The notes under the pieces were generated by a model that worked only from the letters and a program-made list of their open reading frames with translations, was not told where the DNA came from and did no database searches. From the NCBI RefSeq assembly GCF_024211255.1, contig NZ_JAMLDY010000006.1, positions 1 through 64,000 on the forward strand: 64,000 nt of DNA, given 5' to 3'. The position numbers and the translations under genes are program-made. Every line of letters starts with the position of its first letter. Within the stretch, counting starts at the first letter, position 1. Shown piece after piece: positions 20,899-29,060 of this stretch. This stretch comes from Sphingomonas liriopis (GTDB lineage: Bacteria; Pseudomonadota; Alphaproteobacteria; Sphingomonadales; Sphingomonadaceae).

Positions 20899-23213
20899 CA
20901 GCGGCCTCCCACGGCATGCGCCAGCGCGTCGAGCAGCGCGGCGCGATCGTAGCGATAGATGCTGGTCGCCTGTGCCGACGGCGCAGCGACCTCGCGACGC
21001 AGCCGCACGACGTTGCGTGCCGCCTGCGGCGCGACCGGCGCATCGTCCATGACCAGCACGACGTCGGCCGGCCCGTCGCGCGGCGCCTGCGTGACGCAGC
21101 GATAGCCCGAGGCGTCGAGCATCGGGCGCAGGAACGTCTCCATCCAGCCGCTGCCGTCGGTCTGCAGCCAGCACAACCGCTCGGGCGGGCGCGGCGCGAT
21201 CTCGCCGGCGAACAGCGCGTGGACGTCGAGCAGCTCGACCTGTTCGCCGCCGATCATCGCGACGCCGGCGATCGGCCCGCTGCCGCGCGCGGGCGCGATC
21301 TCGGTCGGCAGATGGACGATCTCGATCGGTTCGTGGATCGCATAGGCGATATCGCTGACCCCGTCGGTCAGGCGCAGCACCGGCACCTCCAGCCGCTCGC
21401 CGATCGGCGCGACGGTGTGGAGCGGCACCAGCGCACCGCCGATGGCGAGGCGCAGCTGCCCCGCGGTCATGCGGATGGCATCGGTCGAAACGGGCTCGAC
21501 GCGGTCGATCGCCGCCAGCGGCATCACCCGACGCTGGCCGTCCAGATCCTCGAACAACAGCGCCGGCACGGCAGCGACGCGTTCCTCGGCGGCGCCCTCG
21601 TCCTCGGCGGCGAGCGCGCGCTGGAAGCGCAGCCCCGCCATCGCCGCGATCCCCGATCCGTCGAGCAGCAGCATCGGCAACCCCGAATCGGGCAGCGTCT
21701 GGCCGGCGTACACCCCGGTCGCCATCACCACCGGTGCGGCGGGCTTCACCACCAGTTCCTCGGTATCGATGACGCGGTCGATCGCGAGCGCGTAATCGCC
21801 GTCGCGGGTCGAGACGATCGCCAGCGTCTGCCCGCCGCCGCCTCCCTCGCTCTCGCTCTCGACGATGCCGAGCAGCCGCGCGAGCGACACCAGCGGCAGC
21901 CGCCGGCCGCGCACCGTCGCCACCTCGGCATCGCCGACCGTGTCGATCCGCACCGCCTCGCCGCGCACGCGCAGGATCTCGTCGACCGACTGGCGCGCGA
22001 TCGCGAAGCGCTGGTCGCCGACGCCGACGACGATCGTCGACATGATCGACAGCGTCAGCGGCACGTAGATGACGATCGTCAGCCCCTTGCCGGGCTGGCT
22101 GGCGAGGTGGACGCGCCCGCCGATATGTTCGATGTTCGATCGCACCACGTCCATGCCGACGCCGCGGCCCGAAATGGCGGTCACCGTATCGCGGCTCGAC
22201 AGGCCGGGGTGAAAGATCAGGTCGAGCTTCGCCGCGGCGTCCATCGCCGCCAGCTGCGCCGGGGTGAACAGCTTCTGCGCCTTCGCCTTCTCGACCAGCC
22301 GGTCGACGTCGATGCCGCGGCCGTCGTCGGCGATCTCGATCAGGATCTGGTTGCCCGACTGGCGCGCCAACACCGCCAGCCGGCCCGCCTCGCGCTTGCC
22401 CGCCGCCTTGCGGTCGGCGGGCGATTCGATGCCGTGATCGACCGCGTTGCGGATGATGTGGACCAAGGGATCGCGCATCAGCTCGATCATCTCGCGGTCC
22501 AGCTCGACGTCGGCGCCGTCGATGCCCAGCACCACCTGCTTGCCGAGCTCGCCCGCGGTATCACGCACCATCCGCGGCAGCGCGGAAAACAGCGCGTCGA
22601 TCTTCTGCATCCGCGTGCGCGTGACGGTATCGCGCATCTCGGCGACGGTCAGCGACAGGCGCTCCAGCGCCGCCTCGACCAGCGGATCGACGGTCTCGTC
22701 GCGCAGGCGGCGGGCGAGCTCGTTGCGCGCCAGCACCATCTCCGACATGCCGCTCATCATCCGGTCGAGCAGGTCGACGTTGAGGCGTACCGAGCGGCTG
22801 TTGGCGCGGTGGACGTTGGCGGCCTGCGCCGGCGCGACGGGCTGCGCATCCTCGTCGAGCGCGGCGATCAGCAGGTCCTCGCTCGAATCGTCCAGCGCCG
22901 CGCCCGAATCGATCGCCTCGACCAGTTCGCCGATGCGATCGACGATCCCGAGCACGGCGTTGACCAGCGCGGTATCGGGCACGCGCTTGCCGTCGCGCAC
23001 CGCGGCGAGCACGTCCTCGGCGGCATGGCTCAATCGCGCCAGCCGCGGCAGGTCGAGGAAGCCGCAGCTTCCCTTGACGGTATGGACGAAGCGGAAGATC
23101 GCATCCAGCCGCGCGCGGTCGGCGGGATCAGCTTCCCACGCGACGATCTCCCCCGACAGCGATTCCAGCGTCTCGCGGGTCTCGGCAATGAATTCCTGCA
23201 ACAGGTCGTCCAT
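20898..23213 (-). CDS. cheA: Chemotaxis histidine kinase CheA
   Basis: CheA autophosphorylates and feeds CheY and CheB. The 771-residue protein has an Hpt domain with H44 (IFRFVHTVKGSCGFLD), a dimerisation region (SVRLNVDLLDRMMSGMSEMV), an ATPase domain (HIIRNAVDHGIE, IADDGRGID, SGRGVGMDVV), and a CheW-like domain from about 390. Unusually, the C-terminus continues with a second CheW-like region (about 540-690) and a receiver-like tail (about 690-771) with only a weak acidic pocket (VVLVMDD). There is no clear P2 CheY-binding domain between Hpt and dimerisation. It heads the cheA-cheW pair. Confidence 0.93.
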   Translation of the reverse strand: MDDLLQEFIAETRETLESLSGEIVAWEADPADRARLDAIFRFVHTVKGSCGFLDLPRLARLSHAAEDVLAAVRDGKRVPDTALVNAVLGIVDRIGELVEAIDSGAALDDSSEDLLIAALDEDAQPVAPAQAANVHRANSRSVRLNVDLLDRMMSGMSEMVLARNELARRLRDETVDPLVEAALERLSLTVAEMRDTVTRTRMQKIDALFSALPRMVRDTAGELGKQVVLGIDGADVELDREMIELMRDPLVHIIRNAVDHGIESPADRKAAGKREAGRLAVLARQSGNQILIEIADDGRGIDVDRLVEKAKAQKLFTPAQLAAMDAAAKLDLIFHPGLSSRDTVTAISGRGVGMDVVRSNIEHIGGRVHLASQPGKGLTIVIYVPLTLSIMSTIVVGVGDQRFAIARQSVDEILRVRGEAVRIDTVGDAEVATVRGRRLPLVSLARLLGIVESESEGGGGGQTLAIVSTRDGDYALAIDRVIDTEELVVKPAAPVVMATGVYAGQTLPDSGLPMLLLDGSGIAAMAGLRFQRALAAEDEGAAEERVAAVPALLFEDLDGQRRVMPLAAIDRVEPVSTDAIRMTAGQLRLAIGGALVPLHTVAPIGERLEVPVLRLTDGVSDIAYAIHEPIEIVHLPTEIAPARGSGPIAGVAMIGGEQVELLDVHALFAGEIAPRPPERLCWLQTDGSGWMETFLRPMLDASGYRCVTQAPRDGPADVVLVMDDAPVAPQAARNVVRLRREVAAPSAQATSIYRYDRAALLDALAHAVGGR

Positions 23214-23254
23214 GGGCCCCCGGCACGTTACGCGCCGGGTCTTGGCCGATCAGG

Positions 23255-23271
23255 GGTTAAGACGGCGTTTA
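23255..23271 (-). promoter_or_regulatory. CtrA-like box upstream of cheA
   Basis: On the minus strand the sequence reads TAAA-CGCCGTC-TTAACC: one mismatch to TTAA-N7-TTAACC, with intact TTAACC and 7-base spacing. It lies about 42 bases before the cheA ATG. The nearby chpT gene encodes the phosphotransferase that feeds CtrA. Confidence 0.5.
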
Positions 23272-23318
23272 CTGGGACGGGGGTCGGGGTTGGGCTCGGC
23301 GAACCGCCCCACTTCCTG

Positions 23319-23425
23319 CGTCACCCCGGACTTGTTCCGGGGTCCACTCCGCGGCGAGGCGGACGGACTGTAACGAGAACGATACGCCCGCGGACCGGTG
23401 GCCCCCGGAACAAGTCCGGGGTGAC
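23319..23425. repeat. Dispersed palindromic repeat, family A
   Basis: Inverted arms CACCCCGGACTTGTTCCGGG and CCCGGAACAAGTCCGGGGTG flank about 55 variable bases containing CCGCGGCGAGGCGGACGG, which is similar to the spacer of the copy at 6357. It lies between cheA and chpT. Confidence 0.85.
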
Positions 23426-23442
23426 AAAGGGTGGATGGCACC

Positions 23443-24087
23443 CTAGCCCGCGTTGAATACCGCGCCGAAGATCATCACGTTGTCCGCCGGTTCGCTGATC
23501 TGCACCGCGCCGCCCGCCTGCCCGGCGAGGGTATGAACCAGATAGGCCGCCGCCGCGCGCGGGGTGACGCCGCCGTCGCCCTCGCCGTTTACCAGCGTCG
23601 TACGCAATTCGGGGTCGAGGATGATCCGCGGCCCCTCGATCTTGACGACGATCTCCAGCTGGCCGCCATTCTCCTCGCCGCCGACGTCGAGTGTGCCGCC
23701 GCGGACCAGCGCCTCGCTGGCGATCAGCGCCAGGTTGAGCATCACCTTCAACGCCGTCTTGGGCAGCGTATCGGCCTCGACCCACCAGTTGAAGGTGGTG
23801 CGCTTGTTGTCGGCGAGCAGCCCCTCGATCGCGGTCTTCGCCTCGCGACTGTCGACCTGTTCGCCGAACCCGCCGGCGGCTCCGAAGGCGAGGCGGAAGA
23901 ACTTGAGCTTGTTCGCCGAGGCACGCGCGCTCTCGCTCAGCAGCTGGAAGACGCGCGCGCGCATCTCCGGCTCGTTCTCGTCGCCGAGCAGTTCGAGCCC
24001 GTTGTTGAGCGCGCCGACCGGCGACAGGAGGTCATGGCACAGCCGCGAACACAGCAGGCTGGCGAAATCGACCGGGCTGACGGACAT
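23443..24087 (-). CDS. chpT: Histidine phosphotransferase ChpT (DUF2328)
   Basis: ChpT relays phosphate from the hybrid kinase CckA to the response regulators CtrA and CpdR in the alphaproteobacterial cell-cycle pathway. The 214-residue protein has a DHp-like helix with the phospho-accepting H18 (LLCSRLCHDLLSPVGALNNGLELL) and a degenerate ATPase-like C-terminal half (NLALIASEALVRGGTLDV). Proteins of this family use a kinase-like fold but do not bind ATP. It is adjacent to cheA, in keeping with CtrA control of motility in sphingomonads. Confidence 0.9.
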   Translation of the reverse strand: MSVSPVDFASLLCSRLCHDLLSPVGALNNGLELLGDENEPEMRARVFQLLSESARASANKLKFFRLAFGAAGGFGEQVDSREAKTAIEGLLADNKRTTFNWWVEADTLPKTALKVMLNLALIASEALVRGGTLDVGGEENGGQLEIVVKIEGPRIILDPELRTTLVNGEGDGGVTPRAAAAYLVHTLAGQAGGAVQISEPADNVMIFGAVFNAG

Positions 24088-24171
24088 TCAAATCCCCTGA
24101 AATACCTGCAATGATGTGGCGGAGGCCGATCGCGCGTGCAAGAGAGTAGGCTTTGCCATCCTCTATTCCGT

Positions 24172-24267
24172 CGTCACCCCGGACTTGTTCCGGGGTCCAT
24201 TTATCCCCGCGCGCATCGGCCTCTGGCTAGGCGGCACCGTGGACCCCGGAACAAGTCCGGGGTGACG
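24172..24267. repeat. Dispersed palindromic repeat, family A
   Basis: CGTCACCCCGGACTTGTTCC faces GGAACAAGTCCGGGGTGACG across about 45 bases. It lies between chpT and the JAMM peptidase gene. Confidence 0.85.
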
Positions 24268-24291
24268 AGGCATTTTGTAGCAGCGTTCGGT

Positions 24292-24693
24292 TTATGTCAC
24301 CAATAGGGATACCGCCTCGAACCGCCCCTCAACTGCGCCATCCGCCACCGCACGCCACGCGCGGACCTCGCCCCCGGCGGCGATCAACCACAGCGAACCA
24401 TCGGGCACGGCACTCGCCGCATCGCACGACGACGGCACCGCGATCCCGGTGGGGTGCGAATGATAATGGCCGACGATCGGCGGGCCTCCCGCCCGGATGG
24501 CGCGATGCGCCGCGAGCAGCGCGACGGGGTCGATCTCGAACCGGCGCACAGGCTCGGCTGCGACGTTGCGACATGGCTGAACGGCGCTGATCGCCCCATC
24601 CTCGCCGAACAGCAACCCGCACACCTCCGCGTCCGGCGACGCCGCCGCTGCGCGCAGGATTTGTCCGAGGAGGTCGCTTGCAATCATCACCAT
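24292..24693 (-). CDS. JAMM/Mov34 family metallopeptidase (M67)
   Basis: The 133-residue protein has a JAMM zinc site: Glu 23 in AEVCGLLFG, H78 and H80 in GHYHSHPTG, and S88/D91 in VPSSCDAAS. Bacterial stand-alone JAMM proteins are peptidases that may trim sulfur-carrier or ubiquitin-like proteins; no such gene is adjacent here. The start is ATG 24693 or 24687. It overlaps or closely abuts the divergent rluD-type gene start. Function beyond peptidase is not predictable. Confidence 0.82.
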   Translation of the reverse strand: MVMIASDLLGQILRAAAASPDAEVCGLLFGEDGAISAVQPCRNVAAEPVRRFEIDPVALLAAHRAIRAGGPPIVGHYHSHPTGIAVPSSCDAASAVPDGSLWLIAAGGEVRAWRAVADGAVEGRFEAVSLLVT

Positions 24694-24713
24694 CGTGCCC
24701 ACATCGCTACGAC

Positions 24714-25661
24714 ATGGACCGGGGGGTTTCCATCCTAGACGCGACGATCGCGACCACGGCCGACGGCTGGCGGCTCGATCGTGCGCTCGCCGATGCGGTG
24801 CCGACGCTGTCGCGCGAACGGCTGAAGGTGCTGATCGCCAGCGGTGCGGTGACCCGCGACGGGCAGATGGTCCGCGACGCCGCGAAGAAGGCGGCGGCGG
24901 GCGACCGTTTTGCCGTCGCGGTGCCGGTCCCGACGCTACCGCACAACGAGGCACAGGATATCCCGCTCGTCATCGCCTACGAGGACGAGCATCTGATCGT
25001 CATCGACAAGCCGGCGGGGCTTGTCGTCCATCCGGCGGCGGGCAATCTCGACGGGACATTGGTCAACGCGCTACTGCATCATTGCCAGGGCTCGCTATCG
25101 GGGATCGGCGGCGTCGCGCGGCCGGGGATCGTCCACCGCATCGACAAGGACACGAGCGGCCTGATGGTCGCCGCCAAGACCGATCGCGCGCACGAAGGGC
25201 TCGCGCGCCAGTTTCACGACCACAGCATCGACCGCCGTTATCGTGCGATCGTCGGCGGCGTGCCGCGCCCGGCGGAGGGCAAGGTCGACGCTCCCCTCGC
25301 CCGCTCGGCGACCAACCGCAAGAAGATCGCCATCGTCCAGGGCGGCAAGCGCGCGGTGACGCATTTCCGCACGATGGAGGTGCTGCGCGAGGCCGCGCTG
25401 GTCGAATGCCGACTGGAGACGGGACGGACACATCAGGTGCGCGTGCATATGGCATCGATCGGCCACGCCTTGCTGGGCGACCCGGTCTATGGTAGAACAA
25501 AGAGTGGCCACAAGGCGCTGCTCGAAACCCTGGGTTTCCGCCGTCAGGCCTTGCATGCGGCGCATCTGGGGTTCATCCATCCGGTGAAAAGCACCGCTTT
25601 GGCGTTCGAAAGCCCGATGCCTGCCGATATGCAGGAACTGTTCACCGAGCTTCACGTATAG
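24714..25661 (+). CDS. RluA-family pseudouridine synthase (RluD-like)
   Basis: The enzyme isomerises uridines in 23S rRNA. The 315-residue protein has an N-terminal S4 domain (WRLDRALADAVPTLSRERLKVLIASGAV), the catalytic motif HRIDKDTSGLMVAAKT with the active-site Asp, and the family segments VIDKPAGLVVHP and LETGRTHQVRVHMASIGHALLGDPVYG. Length and S4 domain fit RluD, which modifies helix 69. The start is uncertain: ATG 24714 is chosen because MDRGVSILD precedes the S4 fold. Confidence 0.9.
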   Translation: MDRGVSILDATIATTADGWRLDRALADAVPTLSRERLKVLIASGAVTRDGQMVRDAAKKAAAGDRFAVAVPVPTLPHNEAQDIPLVIAYEDEHLIVIDKPAGLVVHPAAGNLDGTLVNALLHHCQGSLSGIGGVARPGIVHRIDKDTSGLMVAAKTDRAHEGLARQFHDHSIDRRYRAIVGGVPRPAEGKVDAPLARSATNRKKIAIVQGGKRAVTHFRTMEVLREAALVECRLETGRTHQVRVHMASIGHALLGDPVYGRTKSGHKALLETLGFRRQALHAAHLGFIHPVKSTALAFESPMPADMQELFTELHV

Positions 25662-25721
25662 GTTCGAGCCGTTCGTCGCCGCAGCGCGGCACGGATGCCT
25701 CCAAGAAAGGGAGTTCAGATC

Positions 25722-26627
25722 ATGGCAGCCCGCAGCAACGTCCCGGCGACGATTCCTGCCCTCGGCGGGGAGCAGAGCCTCAACCGCTACCTGTCCGAGA
25801 TCAAGAAATTCCCCATTCTGGCGCCCGAGCAGGAATTCATGCTCGCCAAGCGCTTCCAGGAGCATGGTGATACCGATGCGGCAGCGCAGCTCGTTACCTC
25901 GCACCTGCGGCTCGTCGCCAAGATCGCGATGGGCTATCGCGGCTACGGCCTGCCGACGTCGGAGCTGATCTCCGAGGGCAACATCGGCCTGATGCAGGGC
26001 GTGAAGAAGTTCGAGCCCGATCGCGGCTTCCGTCTCGCCACCTATGCGATGTGGTGGATCCGCGCGTCGATCCAGGAGTACATCCTGCGCTCGTGGAGCC
26101 TCGTGAAGATGGGCACCACCGCGGCGCAGAAGAAGCTGTTCTTCAACCTGCGCCGGATGAAGTCGAAGCTCGACGCGTTCGAGGACGGCGATCTCAAGCC
26201 CGAGCATATCACCAAGATCGCCACCGACCTCGGTGTCGCCGAGAGCGACGTGGTCAGCATGAACCGCCGCATGGCGATGGGCGGCGACACGTCGCTCAAC
26301 GTCTCGATGCGCGAGGATGGCGAGGGCCAGTGGCAGGACTGGTTGCAGGACGATGCGCCGTTGCAGGACAGCGTCGTCGCCGAGGCGCAGGAGGCGGACG
26401 TCCGCCATGGCATGCTCGTGTCGGCGATGGACGACCTCAACGACCGCGAGAAGCATATTCTGACCGAACGGCGGCTGACAGACGACCCGAAGACGCTGGA
26501 AGAGCTGTCGCAGGTGTACGGCGTGTCGCGCGAGCGCGTGCGGCAGATCGAGGTGCGCGCGTTCGAGAAGCTGCAGAAGGCGATGATGCGCATCGCTGGC
26601 GAAAAGCGGCTGCTCGCGGCGGCGTAA
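25722..26627 (+). CDS. rpoH: RNA polymerase sigma-32 factor RpoH
   Basis: RpoH directs transcription of heat-shock genes. The 301-residue protein has sigma-70 region 2 (SHLRLVAKIAMGYRGYGLPT, RGFRLATYAMWWIRASIQEY), the RpoH-box-like QKKLFFNLRRMKSKL segment that is diagnostic for sigma-32, and region 4 HTH (LEELSQVYGVSRERVRQIEVRAFEKL). ATG 25722 has AAAGGGAG upstream. It follows rluD by 60 bases and precedes the amine oxidase by two bases. Confidence 0.97.
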   Translation: MAARSNVPATIPALGGEQSLNRYLSEIKKFPILAPEQEFMLAKRFQEHGDTDAAAQLVTSHLRLVAKIAMGYRGYGLPTSELISEGNIGLMQGVKKFEPDRGFRLATYAMWWIRASIQEYILRSWSLVKMGTTAAQKKLFFNLRRMKSKLDAFEDGDLKPEHITKIATDLGVAESDVVSMNRRMAMGGDTSLNVSMREDGEGQWQDWLQDDAPLQDSVVAEAQEADVRHGMLVSAMDDLNDREKHILTERRLTDDPKTLEELSQVYGVSRERVRQIEVRAFEKLQKAMMRIAGEKRLLAAA

Positions 26628-26628
26628 G

Positions 26629-28104
26629 ATGGTCGGCACCGTCGTCATCGGCGGCGGTGCGGCCGGCATCGCCGCGGCGCGGCGGTTGTATGACGCCGGC
26701 GAGGACGTGCTGCTGGTCGAGGCGGGGGATCGCCTCGGCGGGCGGGCGCGGAGTGTGTCTTTACACGGGCTGCCCCATGCCGGCCGTCACCCCGGACTTG
26801 TTCCGGGGTCCACTTTTCCGCAGGCGGAGTCGAAAGAGGCTCAGGCGATGCGCTCGCCGCCCGGTGGACCCCGGAACGAGTCCGGGGTGACGGAGTATGT
26901 TGGGCGGGCCGCGTCCGCCACCGCCGCCGCCGCCGCAGCCACCCCAGTTCCTGCCCCTGCCCCTGCCCCCGCCACCCCAGCTTTCGCTGGGGTGACGGAC
27001 GGTGGGTGGAATGGCGGCAGCGCCACCGTCGACCTCGGCTGCGGCTGGCTCCACTCCGCCCGGCACAACCCATGGACCGCCATCGCCGAACACGCCGGCT
27101 TCGCAATCGACAAATCCTCCCCCAATTGGGGCGTGCAATGGCGCAATCTCGGCTTCCCGCCGGACGAGCAACAAGCGTTCCGCGCCGCCTACGACCGGTT
27201 TGAAACCGCCGCCCACGCCGCACTCGACGGCCCCGACCGCCCGCTGTCCGCCTTCGTCCTCGAAAGCGACCCATGGCGCCCGATGATCGACGCGATCTCG
27301 GGCTACGCCAACGGCGCGCCGCTGGATCGCGTGTCGCTGCACGACTGGGCAGCGTATGAAGACGCTGCGACGGAGGACAATTGGGCGCTGCCCGCCGGTT
27401 ACGGCACGCTGGTCGTCCATCATGCCGGCGACGTCCCCGTCCGCCTGAACACCCCCGTCACCCGCATCGACCACGGCGGCCGTACGATCCGTCTCGAGAC
27501 ACCCGCCGGGACTATCGAAGCGGACCACGTCGTCCTCGCCATCCCGACCACCGCCTATGACGCGATCCGCTTCGATCCGCCGCTGCCGGCCAAGCACGAC
27601 GCCGCCGCCGCGCTGCCGCTCGGGCTCGCCGACAAGGTGTTCCTCGCGGTCGATTCGCCGGAATGGCCGGCACACGCGCATCTCACCGGCAAGCCGCACA
27701 GCGCCTGCACCGCCAGCCATCGCCTGTCGCCGTTCGGCCTGCCGATCGTCGAGAGCTTCTTCGGCGGCGCGTGCGCGGAAGCCATGGCGGACGAAGCCGC
27801 CGCGACCGCCTTCGCGATCGACGAACTCGTCGGCCTGCTCGGCAGCGACTGGCGCCGCCGTCTCACCCCGCTCGGCGCCACGCACTGGCGCGCGGTGCCG
27901 CATATCCACGGCAGCTACAGCCACGCCCGCGTCGGCCATGCCGGCGCCCGCGCGATCCTCGCAGCCCCCGTCGACGACCGCCTGTTCTTCGCCGGCGAGG
28001 CCTGCTCGGCCCGCGATTTCTCCACCGCGCACGGCGCCTACGAAACCGGCATCACGGCGGCGGAGGCGATCCTGGGCTTGAAGGCGGCGGCCCCCGCCCC
28101 GTAA
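26629..28104 (+). CDS. Flavin monoamine-oxidase-like protein with a repeat-encoded insertion
   Basis: The 491-residue protein is an FAD-dependent amine oxidase family member. It has an N-terminal dinucleotide motif (VVIGGGAAGIAAARRLYDAG), VEAGDRLGGRARSVSLHG, then after the insertion VDLGCGWLHSARHNPW, and a C-terminal FAD motif (DDRLFFAGEACSARDFSTAHGAYETG). Residues about 53-128 are foreign to the fold: they are encoded by a complete family A repeat (giving RHPGLVPGSTF and GGPRNESGVTEYVG), an Ala/Pro low-complexity stretch and a family D hairpin ([11 protein letters not shown]). The frame is open throughout. The substrate is unknown. It directly follows rpoH. Confidence 0.85.
   Translation: MVGTVVIGGGAAGIAAARRLYDAGEDVLLVEAGDRLGGRARSVSLHGLPHAGRHPGLVPGSTFPQAESKEAQAMRSPPGGPRNESGVTEYVGRAASATAAAAAATPVPAPAPAPATPAFAGVTDGGWNGGSATVDLGCGWLHSARHNPWTAIAEHAGFAIDKSSPNWGVQWRNLGFPPDEQQAFRAAYDRFETAAHAALDGPDRPLSAFVLESDPWRPMIDAISGYANGAPLDRVSLHDWAAYEDAATEDNWALPAGYGTLVVHHAGDVPVRLNTPVTRIDHGGRTIRLETPAGTIEADHVVLAIPTTAYDAIRFDPPLPAKHDAAAALPLGLADKVFLAVDSPEWPAHAHLTGKPHSACTASHRLSPFGLPIVESFFGGACAEAMADEAAATAFAIDELVGLLGSDWRRRLTPLGATHWRAVPHIHGSYSHARVGHAGARAILAAPVDDRLFFAGEACSARDFSTAHGAYETGITAAEAILGLKAAAPAP
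26785..26997. repeat. Family A and family D repeats in frame inside the amine oxidase gene
   Basis: A full family A element (26785-26893, CACCCCGGACTTGTTCCGGG and inverted arm GGAACGAGTCCGGGGTGACG) is followed by a Pro/Ala-coding simple-sequence tract (about 26920-26971) and a family D hairpin (26972-26997, CACCCCAGCTTTCGCTGGGG). All are read through in the gene frame. Confidence 0.88.
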
Positions 28105-28113
28105 GAGGCGGCG

Positions 28114-28788
28114 ATGTTCCGTTTCGCCCGTATCCTGGCCAAGGCCGCGCTGATCTTCGTCGTCGTCACCGTGGCGTGGGTCGGCCTCTATCGCTTCGTG
28201 CCGGTGCCGTTCACCTGGACGATGGCGGGCGACCTCTTGGGTGGCCGCAGCGTCACCAAGCAGTGGATGCCGCTGTCCGAGATGGACCCCGACATGCCGC
28301 GCGCGGCGATCGCCGGCGAGGACGCGCGTTTCTGCGAGCATCACGGCTTCGACTGGAAGGGGATCGCCAGCGCCGCCTATAGCAACGCGCGCGGCAAGCG
28401 GCTGCGCGGCGGCTCGACGATAAGCCAGCAGACCGCCAAGAACGTCTTCCTCTTTCAGCGCGGCGGCTATGTCCGCAAGGCGTTCGAGGCCTATTTCACC
28501 GTCCTGATCGAGACGCTGTGGGGCAAACGGCGGATCATGGAGGTCTATCTCAACGTCGCCGAGACGGGGATCGGGACCTATGGCGCGGATGCGGCGGCGA
28601 TCCGCTATTTCAACCACGACGCCAGCCGCCTGTCGCCGACCGAGGCGGGCCGGATCGCGGCGGTGCTGCCGCTGCCCAAGAAGCGGGCGGCGACCGACCC
28701 GCATGGGTTCGTGCGGCGGCACGGCAACGCGCTGGCGCGCTACGTGGGTATGGTGCGGCGCGGCGGGCTGGATACCTGCCTGAAGTGA
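28114..28788 (+). CDS. mtgA: Monofunctional biosynthetic peptidoglycan transglycosylase
   Basis: MtgA polymerises lipid II into glycan strands at the inner membrane. The 224-residue protein has one N-terminal membrane anchor (AKAALIFVVVTVAWVGLY) and a GT51 domain: catalytic Glu in AIAGEDARFCEHHGFDW, RGGSTISQQTAKN, KRRIMEVYLNVAE and ETGIGTYGADAAAIRYF. There is no transpeptidase domain. It follows the amine oxidase gene by nine bases. Confidence 0.94.
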   Translation: MFRFARILAKAALIFVVVTVAWVGLYRFVPVPFTWTMAGDLLGGRSVTKQWMPLSEMDPDMPRAAIAGEDARFCEHHGFDWKGIASAAYSNARGKRLRGGSTISQQTAKNVFLFQRGGYVRKAFEAYFTVLIETLWGKRRIMEVYLNVAETGIGTYGADAAAIRYFNHDASRLSPTEAGRIAAVLPLPKKRAATDPHGFVRRHGNALARYVGMVRRGGLDTCLK

Positions 28789-28818
28789 TCGCGCGGACAG
28801 GCGACGCCACCTTTCCTC

Positions 28819-29053
28819 CGTCATTGCGAGCGTCGCGAAGCAATCAAGAGCCGGACCAGGACGCCCTAGATTGCTTCGCTACGCTAGCAATGACGGATTG
28901 GGAGGCAGGGCTGCCTCACCTCCCCCGTTCGCCCTGGTGAGCAGATCGTCGAGGCCCCCGGCCTCGACTGAAACGTTCGGGGGACGTTTCACCTGCTCAC
29001 TGTCGAAGGGCATTGAGTCTCACCGTACTTCGACAGGCTCAGCACGAACGGTG
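28819..29053. repeat. Two dispersed repeats, families F and B (extended)
   Basis: Family F at 28819-28896 pairs CGTCATTGCGAGCGTCGCGA and GATTGCTTCGCTACG on the two arms (CGAAGCAATC versus its inverse). The extended family B element at 28925-29053 has the inner palindromes GAGGCCCCCGGCCTC and GAAACGTTCGGGGGACGTTT. They fill the 270-base gap between converging genes. Confidence 0.8.
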
Positions 29054-29060
29054 GGGTGAG

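Noticed and set aside
20916-23456. Open frame of 846 codons opposite cheA
   Set aside because: It is the antisense shadow of a long GC-rich gene; composition is dominated by Arg, His, Asp and Gln, and it matches no family.
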